NCBI GenBank assembly: GCA_964443245.1 | Contig: CAYUEG010000003.1 | Span: 1-64,000, forward strand | Reading direction: 5' to 3' | Source: CANJDH01 sp964443245 | GTDB taxonomy: Bacteria > Pseudomonadota > Gammaproteobacteria > Burkholderiales > JAEUOS01 | DNA: 64,000 nt | Shown: piece by piece, positions 1 to 7,020 of the stretch | Layout: every line of letters starts with the position of its first letter | How positions within the stretch are numbered: the first letter of the stretch is position 1 | Notes under the pieces: generated by a model | The model's input: the letters and a program-made list of their open reading frames with translations, nothing else | The model's database searches: none | What the model was told of the DNA's origin: nothing | Position numbers and translations under genes: made by a program

Positions 1-453
1 ATGAATCAGGGCACCATACTTCTGGTGGAAGACAACGAGGATGACGTCGACCTCACGCTGCGGGCGTTCAAGCGTTGCAATCTGGCCAACGAGGTGATTG
101 TCGCTTCGGACGGCGCAGAGGCGCTCGACATCCTGTTCAAGACCGGTGCCCATGCGGGTTCGACCCAGCCGTTGCCGTCATTGATGATTCTGGACCTGAA
201 CCTGCCGAAAATCTCCGGCCTGGACGTGTTGCGACGCGTGCGCGCCGACGAGCGCACCCGTTTTCTGCCTACCGTGGTGCTGACCACCTCTCTGGAGGAG
301 CAGGACGTCATCAACAGCTATGCCCTGGGTGCCAATGCCTACGCCCGCAAGCCGGTGGCGTTCGAGGAGTTTCTTGAGGCAACGGCGCGGCTGGGCCTGT
401 TCTGGATGATGGTCAATGTGCCTCCCCCTGAAGCGGCACAGCCAAAGCGGTAA
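1..453 (+). CDS. Response regulator, single REC domain (Rcp1-like)
   Basis: A stand-alone phosphoacceptor receiver of 150 residues with no output domain. The acidic cluster VEDNEDD lies near residues 9-15, the probable phosphorylated aspartate is D65 in the LDLNLP motif, the switch threonine is in VVLTTS, and the conserved lysine is in ARKPVAF. The insertion after helix 2 (about residues 48-60) is typical of Rcp1/phytochrome-type receivers that pair with PAS histidine kinases. The gene starts on the first base of the window, so its promoter and upstream partner are not visible. The start MNQGTILLVEDNE fits the family, so truncation is unlikely. The partner kinase is unknown; the two PAS kinases at 26-31 kb are candidates by family only. 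Confidence 0.9.
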   Translation: MNQGTILLVEDNEDDVDLTLRAFKRCNLANEVIVASDGAEALDILFKTGAHAGSTQPLPSLMILDLNLPKISGLDVLRRVRADERTRFLPTVVLTTSLEEQDVINSYALGANAYARKPVAFEEFLEATARLGLFWMMVNVPPPEAAQPKR

Positions 454-489
454 GGTGCGCGTTCGCCCAGATCAGCAGCCGGGCAGATG

Positions 490-517
490 AAAAAAGGCAC
501 CCCGAAGGGTGCCTTTT
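490..517. terminator. Bidirectional intrinsic terminator
   Basis: The arms GGCACCC (496-502) and GGGTGCC (507-513) form a perfect 7-bp stem with loop CGAA. A-rich sequence lies on the left and TTTT on the right, so the hairpin can stop transcription from the response regulator (+) and from tRNA-Ala (-). Confidence 0.85.
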
Positions 518-521
518 GTAT

Positions 522-597
522 TGGTGGAGAAGAAGGGGATCGAACCCTCGACCTCCGCATTGCGAACGCGACGCTCTCCCAGCTGAGCTACTTCCCC
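522..597 (-). tRNA. tRNA-Ala (anticodon CGC)
   Basis: This is a 76-nt cloverleaf read on the minus strand with an encoded CCA end (522-524). The acceptor stem is GGGGAAG/CTTCTCC and contains the G3:U70 pair that identifies alanine tRNAs. The anticodon loop is TTCGCAA, giving anticodon CGC, which reads GCG. The T-loop is TTCGATC. GCG is a frequent codon in this GC-rich genome. Confidence 0.95.
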
Positions 598-680
598 AAT
601 GCCCGCATTCTAGCAAAGGCGCTGGCTGATTTCAGCCCTCGCCGGTGCCAGGACACCGGTTCGGGGCGCCCCATCCTTCG

Positions 681-923
681 CTAAGCGGCCTTGCGCAGGA
701 TGCCGTACAACTCGTCCTTGAGGAGCAGGCGCCGTTTCTTCAGGCTCTCCAGGGCAGCATCCGATTTGGCTTCCACGCCATCCTCGATCCGGACGATTTC
801 CTTGTCGAGGCTCTCGTAGTCGCTGCACAAGCGGGAAAAGTGGTGATCCTGGATCTTCAGGGTGTGAATGCGCTCACGATGATCGGGGAATTCCTTGACG
901 AGCGGGTGGTGTTCGACTTGCAT
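681..923 (-). CDS. YdcH family protein (DUF465)
   Basis: A small 80-residue, highly charged helical protein of the YdcH/DUF465 family. It has the usual pattern: HPLVKEFPDHRERIHTLK at the N-terminus, then HHFSRLCSDYESLDKEI, then KKRRLLLKDELYGIL at the C-terminus. Members are predicted to form short helical hairpins or coiled coils, and their biochemical role is unknown. An AGGAGG Shine-Dalgarno lies just upstream of the ATG at 923 and fixes the start. It sits alone between tRNA-Ala and cbiX, both on the same strand. Confidence 0.88.
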   Translation of the reverse strand: MQVEHHPLVKEFPDHRERIHTLKIQDHHFSRLCSDYESLDKEIVRIEDGVEAKSDAALESLKKRRLLLKDELYGILRKAA

Positions 924-1043
924 GGAGCCTCCTGCGGGATGAATGGGTTCATCTTAGGCAAGCGGCGGGTTGCTCCCTTGATGCGGATCAAACAAAGCGC
1001 ATCCAATGTCCATGGGGGCGTCGGCCCGACGGGATCCGGAAGG

Positions 1044-1424
1044 TCAGGCGCCAGTGTGCCCGAGGGAGGCGATATGGGTCGCCATGGCATCGAGCACTGC
1101 CTGCGATTCTCCGAGCGCCGGGTGCAGGCGGAACGTGGCGTGGGGATGGCGTGTTTGCACCTCCTTGACCAGCAGTGGCAGATCGCGTTTCAGGTGGCCG
1201 CCCTGTGCCATGAAGGCCGGAACAATGTCGATGTGACGTGCACCGCCCTCAACCAGACGGTCTACCGCGAGCGGCAGATCGGGCTGCATGAACTCCAGAT
1301 AGGCAATCTCGACCGGGGTTTCGGCCTGCCGCAACTTCACGGCGGTGCGCAGGCGCTCGAAGGGCTGGGCCCATTCCGGGTCGCGCGCGCCGTGGGCAAA
1401 CAGGATCAGTGCACGGTTCATCAT
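1044..1424 (-). CDS. cbiX: CbiX/SirB-type sirohydrochlorin chelatase
   Basis: A short single-domain class II chelatase of 126 residues that inserts Co2+ or Fe2+ into sirohydrochlorin for cobalamin or siroheme synthesis. The LILFAHGARDPEW motif carries the first metal-binding histidine and is followed by the VEIAYLEFMQPDL strand. A second histidine lies in IDIVPAFMAQGGHLKRDLP. The size matches the short CbiX form, half the length of CbiK/HemH-type enzymes. The start lies 7 nt after the rng stop, so the two are probably cotranscribed. Either of two tandem ATG codons (1424 or 1421) could be used. Metal choice cannot be read from the sequence; no other cobalamin or siroheme gene is present. Confidence 0.85.
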   Translation of the reverse strand: MMNRALILFAHGARDPEWAQPFERLRTAVKLRQAETPVEIAYLEFMQPDLPLAVDRLVEGGARHIDIVPAFMAQGGHLKRDLPLLVKEVQTRHPHATFRLHPALGESQAVLDAMATHIASLGHTGA

Positions 1425-1431
1425 GAGGGCA

Positions 1432-2910
1432 TCACATCAGGATGATGTCGTACTGTTCCTGGGTATGCGCCGTTTCCACCGCGAGAGAAACCGGTTTGCC
1501 GATGAAATCGGACAGCATCGCCAGGGATTGGGATTCTTCCTCGAGGAACATGTCGATTACCGATTGGGAGGCGAGGATGCGGAACTCCTTCGGATTGAAC
1601 TGCTTGGCTTCGCGGGTGATCTCGCGCAGGATCTCGTAGCAGATCGTGCGCGCGGTCTTGATCTCGCCGCGGCCGTGGCAGGTCGGGCAGCCTTCACAGA
1701 GGATGTGGGCGAGCGATTCACGGGTACGCTTGCGCGTCATCTCGACCAGGCCCAGTGCCGTAAAGGAACTGACGGAGAGTTTGGTGCGGTCCCGCGCCAC
1801 TGCCTTGTTGAGCTCGGACAGCACCGCTTCCTGGTGCTCGGCGTTGTCCATGTCGATGAAGTCGGCAATGATGATGCCGCCCAGGTTGCGCAGGCGCAGC
1901 TGGCGCGCAATGGCCTGCGCGGCTTCCAGGTTGGTCTTGAAGATGGTGTCGTCAAAATTGCGGCCGCCGACGAAGCCCCCGGTATTGACATCGATCGTGG
2001 TCATGGCCTCGGTCTGGTCGATGATCAGATAGCCGCCGGATTTGAGGTCCACCCGGCGTGCCAGGCCGCGCTCGATCTCGTCTTCCACCCCATACAGGTC
2101 GAACAGCGGGCGCTCGCCGGTGTAGTGGGAGATCCGGCTGACCACATTGGGGGTGTAGTCGCGCGCAAAGGCGGTGAGCTTGGTGAAGTTCTCGCGCGAA
2201 TCGATCTGGATGCTGACCGTTTCATCACGTACCAGGTCACGCAGGGCGCGCTGGGCCAGGGAGAGATCCTGATAGAGGGCGGCGGGCGCCTGATACCTTT
2301 GCGCATTGGCCTGGATGTCGGTCCACAGCTTGCGCAGGTAAGTGACGTCGTTGGCGAGGTCGGCGTCGGTCGCCGCTTCGGCCATGGTACGGATGATGAA
2401 GCCGCCGGTTTCCCCCTCGGGAATCAGGTGGGTCAGCTTGTCGCGCAGGGCTTCGCGTTCCGATTCGTTCTCGATGCGTTGCGAAATGCCGATGTGGTTG
2501 TCCTGCGGCAGATAGACCAGCATGCGCCCGGCAATGCTGATCTGCGTGGAGAGGCGCGCGCCTTTGGTGCCGATCGGATCCTTGATCACCTGTACCAGCA
2601 CCGGCTGCCCTTCGTGCAGGATATGCTCGATCGGCTTGGTCGGCTTGTTTTCGCCGCCGTTGCCGTTGTGATGACTCTGCCGGACTTCCCAGATATCGGC
2701 CACGTGCAGGAATGCGGCGCGCTCCAGCCCGATGTCGATGAAGGCTGACTGCATCCCGGGCAGCACGCGCGCCACCTTGCCCAGATAGACGTTGCCGACC
2801 AGGCCGCGGCTGGCACTGCGTTCGATGTGCAGTTCCTGCACCACGCCTTGCAGCATGATGGCCACGCGGGTTTCCTGCGGGGTGATGTTGATCAGGATCT
2901 CTTCGCTCAT
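1432..2910 (-). CDS. rng: Ribonuclease G
   Basis: Single-strand-specific endoribonuclease of the RNase E/G family, 492 residues, close to the E. coli enzyme (489). It starts MSEEILINITPQETRVA. The S1 RNA-binding region follows with GNVYLGKVARVLPGMQSAFIDIG. The DNase I-like catalytic core carries the Mg2+ aspartates in TTIDVNTG and IIADFIDM, and the zinc-link cysteines are in EGCPTCHGRG. It lacks the long C-terminal degradosome scaffold of RNase E. An in-frame upstream start at 2952 would add 14 non-conserved residues and is rejected. It is followed closely by cbiX. Expected roles are 16S rRNA 5' maturation and mRNA turnover. Confidence 0.95.
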   Translation of the reverse strand: MSEEILINITPQETRVAIMLQGVVQELHIERSASRGLVGNVYLGKVARVLPGMQSAFIDIGLERAAFLHVADIWEVRQSHHNGNGGENKPTKPIEHILHEGQPVLVQVIKDPIGTKGARLSTQISIAGRMLVYLPQDNHIGISQRIENESEREALRDKLTHLIPEGETGGFIIRTMAEAATDADLANDVTYLRKLWTDIQANAQRYQAPAALYQDLSLAQRALRDLVRDETVSIQIDSRENFTKLTAFARDYTPNVVSRISHYTGERPLFDLYGVEDEIERGLARRVDLKSGGYLIIDQTEAMTTIDVNTGGFVGGRNFDDTIFKTNLEAAQAIARQLRLRNLGGIIIADFIDMDNAEHQEAVLSELNKAVARDRTKLSVSSFTALGLVEMTRKRTRESLAHILCEGCPTCHGRGEIKTARTICYEILREITREAKQFNPKEFRILASQSVIDMFLEEESQSLAMLSDFIGKPVSLAVETAHTQEQYDIILM

Positions 2911-3070
2911 CGGGCGGTGGGAGCAGGTGAAAGCGGGAAACCGTTGGGGCACAAGGCTTCCAGGGCATTTGTCGGCGGCAGTTCGAAATGGCTACCGACA
3001 TTGCTATGATACCGCCGAGCATACCCGATAATGGGGCAACAGCGGATTTCTACCAGGAAAGCGGGCAGAC

Positions 3071-4051
3071 ATGACCATTTTGATCAAGCGTTCCATCTCG
3101 TTGGCAGCAGCCAGGCTCATGGCCGGTACGTGCCTGGCGGTCGCGGCGGGAAGCGCTGCAGGGCAGGAGACGTTTCCATCCAGACCGGTGACAGTGATTG
3201 TGCCGTTTCAGGCCGGTCAGGGGGTGGACATCATGGCGCGTGCCCTGACGACCGAGCTGGCACGCATCACCGGGCAGGGTTTCCCGGTCACCAACCGTGA
3301 AGGTGCGGCGGCCACCATCGGCTTTGCTGCCTTGTCCAATGCCAAGCCGGATGGCTACACCATCGCCATCTCGCCGAATACGCCGTTGACGGTGGCGCCG
3401 CACATGCTCAAAAGCGTCACCTACACCTATGACGCGTTCGTGCCGGTCTGCCAGAGCTTCGAGAACGTGATGGCCGTGTTCGTCGGCCCCGGCTCACCCT
3501 ACAAGACGCTCAGGGAGCTGATTGCGGCAGCGCAGGCCGCGCCGGGCAAGCTCAACTGGGCCACGACCGGCGTCGGCTCGGTTCCGCACCTTTCCGGCGC
3601 GGCCTTTCTCCAGGCCGCGCAGGTGCAGGCCACTCACGTACCGTTTCGCGGCGAGCCGCAGATGTTGCAGCAACTGGTCACCAGCGAGGTCGGCTTCGCG
3701 GCGGCGTCGGTGTCGGGCATGGTAGGCAAAGGGGTACGCGCCCTCGCAGTGTTTTCAGACCAGCGCCACTCCGCCTTTCCGGATGTGCCGACCATGGCCG
3801 AGCTTGGCTTCCCGGCTGGCGTGCCGGGGCTGAACGGCATGTTCGCCCCGCGCGGCACGCCGGAGCCTGTGCTGGCAGTGCTGGAAAAAGCCTGTGCCGA
3901 TGCCACGGCGTCGGAGGGTTTTCGCACGTCGGCCGGGCGCCTGCACCAGCGCGTGGCCTATCTGGGCCGGCGTGACTTTGATCGCCGCCTGCGCGCTGAC
4001 TATGACGAAAAGGCGAAGCTGATTCAGTCGCTGAACCTCAAACCGGAGTAG
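3071..4051 (+). CDS. Bug/TctC-family tricarboxylate-type substrate-binding protein
   Basis: Periplasmic solute receptor of the Bug (TctC) family, 326 residues. It has an N-terminal signal peptide (basic start, hydrophobic stretch, AAG-QETFP cleavage region), then the family strands FPSRPVTVIVPFQAG, TNREGAAATIGFAAL and PDGYTIAISPNTP. Known members bind carboxylates, amino acids or aromatics for tripartite TctAB transporters or for signalling. No TctA or TctB membrane gene is nearby, so the receptor is an orphan and its ligand cannot be predicted. It is the first of four Bug genes in the window and lies divergent from rng. Confidence 0.9.
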   Translation: MTILIKRSISLAAARLMAGTCLAVAAGSAAGQETFPSRPVTVIVPFQAGQGVDIMARALTTELARITGQGFPVTNREGAAATIGFAALSNAKPDGYTIAISPNTPLTVAPHMLKSVTYTYDAFVPVCQSFENVMAVFVGPGSPYKTLRELIAAAQAAPGKLNWATTGVGSVPHLSGAAFLQAAQVQATHVPFRGEPQMLQQLVTSEVGFAAASVSGMVGKGVRALAVFSDQRHSAFPDVPTMAELGFPAGVPGLNGMFAPRGTPEPVLAVLEKACADATASEGFRTSAGRLHQRVAYLGRRDFDRRLRADYDEKAKLIQSLNLKPE

Positions 4052-4114
4052 GGCGCCGCGGTCCGGCGTTCTGCAGGTTTGGGGAGGGGCACGGGGCCCG
4101 GAGACGGGCAGCAG

Positions 4115-4204
4115 TGGCGGATGGGGTGAGATTCGAACTCACGAACGGGTTGCCCCGTCGCCGGTTTTCAAGACCGGTGCATTCAACCGCTCTGCCACCC
4201 ATCC
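4115..4204 (-). tRNA. tRNA-Ser (anticodon UGA)
   Basis: A class II tRNA of 90 nt with encoded CCA (4115-4117). The acceptor stem GGATGGG/CCCATCC is fully paired and the discriminator is G. The anticodon loop is CTTGAAA between CCGGT and ACCGG, giving TGA. It has the long variable arm expected for serine. Confidence 0.95.
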
Positions 4205-4268
4205 TACGCCCTACATTTTAACCCGGCATCCGTGTAGAGTGGCGGCTGCGATTCATTGCGAGGAAACC

Positions 4269-5087
4269 ATGAAACTTTCAGGGTTGCTTTTGGGCCTGGT
4301 CCTGCTTGCGGGCGTGAGCCATGCAGCGGATCCGTTGCCGATTTTCGATGCGCACCTGCACTACAGCCATGATGCCTGGGAGACCATCACGCCCAAGGAG
4401 GTGGTGGGCATGCTGCGCAAGGCCGGCGTCAAGCGCGCGCTGGTGTCCAGTTCTGGCGACGATGGCACCCAGCGCCTGTATCAGGAGGCGCCGGATCTGA
4501 TCATTCCGGAACTGCGGCCGTATCGCACGCGAGGTGAGGTAGGCACCTGGTTTCGCAGCGACACGATGATTGCCCACCTGGAAGACCGGCTCAAGCGCTA
4601 CAAGTACGTCGCCATCGGGGAGTTTCATCTCTACGGCGCTGACGCCGATCTGCCGGTGCCACGGCGCATGGTGCAGCTGGCCAAGGAGTACAAGCTGTTC
4701 CTGCACGCACACTCGGATGCCGACGCCGTGGAGCGGCTGTTCAAGCAGGACCCGCAGGCGCGCATCCTCTGGGCGCATGCGGGCTTTGATGCACCCGCCA
4801 AGGTGCGCGAGATGTTGCGCAAGCACAAGAACCTCTGGGCCGACCTGGCGTTTCGCAGCGACCACGGCAGCGGTGGCAAGGTCGATCCGGAGTGGCGCGC
4901 CGCGTTCATGGAGTTTCCGGATCGCTTCATGGTGGGAACCGACACGTTCACGCCCGAGCGTTGGCACTATGTGCCGGAGCACGCCAACTGGACGCGCCAG
5001 TGGTTGAAGGATTTGCCGCCGGCCGTGGCCGAGAAGATTGCCTACAAGAATGGCGAGGCACTGTTCGGCGCCATGCTGAAGAAATGA
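4269..5087 (+). CDS. Secreted amidohydrolase-family (TIM-barrel) metal-dependent hydrolase
   Basis: A 272-residue protein with a signal peptide (KLSGLLLGLVLLAGVSHA) followed by an amidohydrolase-2/TatD-like barrel. Metal-ligand motifs visible are IFDAHLHY (HxH on strand 1), IGEFHLYG, LFLHAHSD, ILWAHAGFD and the terminal aspartate in FMVGTDTF. A GAGGAA Shine-Dalgarno precedes the ATG at 4269; the longer reading from 4239 would put a non-signal leader in front of the signal peptide. Its stop overlaps the next start (ATGA), so it is translationally coupled to the YtkA-like gene and then the di-heme peroxidase. The substrate is unknown. Export is unusual for this superfamily and suggests work in the periplasm beside the peroxidase. 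Confidence 0.8.
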   Translation: MKLSGLLLGLVLLAGVSHAADPLPIFDAHLHYSHDAWETITPKEVVGMLRKAGVKRALVSSSGDDGTQRLYQEAPDLIIPELRPYRTRGEVGTWFRSDTMIAHLEDRLKRYKYVAIGEFHLYGADADLPVPRRMVQLAKEYKLFLHAHSDADAVERLFKQDPQARILWAHAGFDAPAKVREMLRKHKNLWADLAFRSDHGSGGKVDPEWRAAFMEFPDRFMVGTDTFTPERWHYVPEHANWTRQWLKDLPPAVAEKIAYKNGEALFGAMLKK

Positions 5088-5512
5088 GGCGTGCCGATCG
5101 CAGTCTGTGCCGGCACCTGTGCCTGGCCGGGATGGCGATGCTCCTGCTGGCCATGGCAAGCGGGGCTCGTGCCGCCTGCGATGCGGGGCCAGGGGTGATG
5201 ACCGGCAAGACGGCCCGTGTGGCGCTGGCGGCTCGTACTGTCCCGGCCACCATCAAGGTGGGCGAGTTGTTCGCAGTGCAGGCCGAAGTGTGTCCGCAAG
5301 CCGGCGTGGCGGTCAAAGGCCTGAAAGTTGATGCCGGCATGCCGGCCCACAAGCATGGCATGAACTACCAGCCCAAGGTGGCGCAAACCGGCCCGGGCAT
5401 GTTCAACGCGACCGGTTTGATGTTTCACATGCCAGGCCAATGGCAGTTCACGTTCGACGTGGAAACGGCGGCCGGCCGCGAGCGCATTCAGATCAACCAC
5501 ACCGTGGAGTGA
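5084..5512 (+). CDS. Periplasmic YtkA/FixH-like protein
   Basis: A 142-residue exported protein. The signal peptide ends near GARAACDA. The mature part is a beta-sandwich of the YtkA-like type, with a histidine/methionine-rich motif MPAHKHGMNY and the repeated pattern GLMFHMPGQWQFTFDV. Such proteins are often encoded beside di-heme cytochrome c peroxidase/MauG-like genes, and the His/Met motif could bind copper (inference). It starts inside the stop of the amidohydrolase (ATGA) and ends inside the start of the peroxidase (ATGA), so the three form one strictly coupled operon. The function is not known. Confidence 0.7.
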   Translation: MRRADRSLCRHLCLAGMAMLLLAMASGARAACDAGPGVMTGKTARVALAARTVPATIKVGELFAVQAEVCPQAGVAVKGLKVDAGMPAHKHGMNYQPKVAQTGPGMFNATGLMFHMPGQWQFTFDVETAAGRERIQINHTVE

Positions 5513-6816
5513 TGGGCAGATTCGTGCGCCAATGGCCGCTGTGGTGGCGTGCCAGTTGCCTCAGGACCTATCTGAACGCGGTCGGGAATGCAGGCTTGAA
5601 AGCGGGCCTGGCCGCGTGTCTGGCTGTCAGCATGACGGCTTCGGCCGAGGCTCCGCAACCGGTTTCGGGAGCGGCAGCAGCGTTCTCGCCGCAGGAGATT
5701 CGGCGCATTCTTGCCCACGGACCATGGCCGCAACCGCTGTTGCGCGATGCCTCGAATCGGGCATCGGGCAATGCCCAGGCCATCGCGCTGGGCCAGACGC
5801 TGTTCTTCGATGCGCGCCTCTCGCCCCGCGCCGACATGGCGTGCGCCACCTGCCATCAACCGGGCCGCGGCTTTACCGACGGGCGTGACCGCGCACAGGG
5901 GAGCGGTGATGCCAAACCCCGGCTGGACCGCAATACGCAAGGCCTGTGGAATGTGGCGCACGGACGCTGGTTCGGCTGGGATGGCGGTTCGGACAGCCTG
6001 TGGAACTTTGCCTTGCGGCCCCTGCTGCATCCGGACGAACTGGCGTCATCGGCGCAGCATGTTGCGGGCCTGGTGCGAAACCAGCCGGATCTGGCCTGCC
6101 GCTACGTCAAGGCCTTTGGCCAACAGGACGGCGCCGGGGCGGTTCCAGACGAACGGGTGATGGTCAACGTGGCCAAAGCCCTTGCCGCGTATCTGGAGAC
6201 CCTGCAATCGGGAAAAAGCGATTTCGATTTTCTGCACGATGCGCTGGCGCGTGGCGATCTGCAGGCTGCAAGCAGCTACCCGGCTGCGGCGCGCCGCGGT
6301 CTGGCCATCTTTACCGGCAAGGGCAACTGCAGCACCTGCCATTTCGGGCCCAACTTTTCGAACGGGGAGTTTCACGACATCGGCATTCCCTATTCGCTTG
6401 GCCCTGGCAGGGTCGATGCGGGCCGGCATGGCGGCATTCGCCGCGTGAAGGCGGACAAGTTCAACCTGCTCGGCATGTATTCGGACGACGCTTCACGCGC
6501 TTCCGGCAGCCGTACCCGCCACGTCGCCGAAAGCCATGTCACCTTTGGGCAATTCAAGGTTCCATCGCTGCGCAATGTGGCGCTGACCGCACCCTACATG
6601 CACAACGGCAGGCTGGCCACCTTGCACGATGCCGTGCGCCACTACTCAGAACTGAACGAGGAGCGCCTGCACCAGGATGGCGAGGCGCTGCTCAAACCCC
6701 TGCGCCTGTCCGACGGGGAAATCGGCGATCTGGTGGCCTTTCTGGAGACGCTGACCAGCCGCACGTTTGCCGATGTGCGCCCGGCACTGCCTCCCTGTGT
6801 CGCCGGCACGAAATGA
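5512..6816 (+). CDS. Di-heme cytochrome c peroxidase / MauG-family protein
   Basis: A 434-residue exported protein with two c-type heme attachment motifs, CATCH at residues 111-115 and CSTCH near residue 275, in the arrangement of bacterial di-heme peroxidases and MauG-like enzymes. Typical sequences are LGQTLFFDARLS before the first heme, CATCHQPGRGFTDG, and the C-terminal VPSLRNVALTAPYMHNG with the usual distal heme ligand. The start ATG at 5512 overlaps the stop of the YtkA-like gene. Members either reduce H2O2 in the periplasm or oxidise a protein or cofactor partner; the coupled neighbours favour a dedicated partner, but this is inference. Confidence 0.88.
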   Translation: MGRFVRQWPLWWRASCLRTYLNAVGNAGLKAGLAACLAVSMTASAEAPQPVSGAAAAFSPQEIRRILAHGPWPQPLLRDASNRASGNAQAIALGQTLFFDARLSPRADMACATCHQPGRGFTDGRDRAQGSGDAKPRLDRNTQGLWNVAHGRWFGWDGGSDSLWNFALRPLLHPDELASSAQHVAGLVRNQPDLACRYVKAFGQQDGAGAVPDERVMVNVAKALAAYLETLQSGKSDFDFLHDALARGDLQAASSYPAAARRGLAIFTGKGNCSTCHFGPNFSNGEFHDIGIPYSLGPGRVDAGRHGGIRRVKADKFNLLGMYSDDASRASGSRTRHVAESHVTFGQFKVPSLRNVALTAPYMHNGRLATLHDAVRHYSELNEERLHQDGEALLKPLRLSDGEIGDLVAFLETLTSRTFADVRPALPPCVAGTK

Positions 6817-6944
6817 CCGCGCTGGCGCCGTTGCCGGATGCACGTGGGCAATGGGCTGAAGAATCGGATGAGACGCCCTGAATCGGTGCGTCGGCCGGTG
6901 CGTCGTCAAACCTGAGGACCATTTGTGCATTAAATGTGGCGTGG

Positions 6945-6987
6945 TGTGATTTAAGTCACTTGACCTGATTCATGACATCGGCATACT
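6945..6987 (+). promoter_or_regulatory. Promoter with CRP/FNR-family operator
   Basis: TGTGA-TTTAAG-TCACT (6945-6960) is a near-perfect CRP-type dyad. It abuts a -35 TTGACC (6960-6965), then 16 nt, then a -10 CATACT (6982-6987). The predicted start near 6994 puts the dyad centre at about -41.5, the classic class II activator position. It drives the DUF1631 gene at 7021. Confidence 0.65.
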
Positions 6988-7020
6988 ACGCCATGTCAAT
7001 GTCATAACGTCGAGGACGCC

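Noticed and set aside
1345..2748. Long open frame of 467 codons on the plus strand opposite rng
   Set aside because: It is the antisense shadow of rng, a common effect of high GC content. The minus-strand frame has all RNase G motifs and the plus frame has none.
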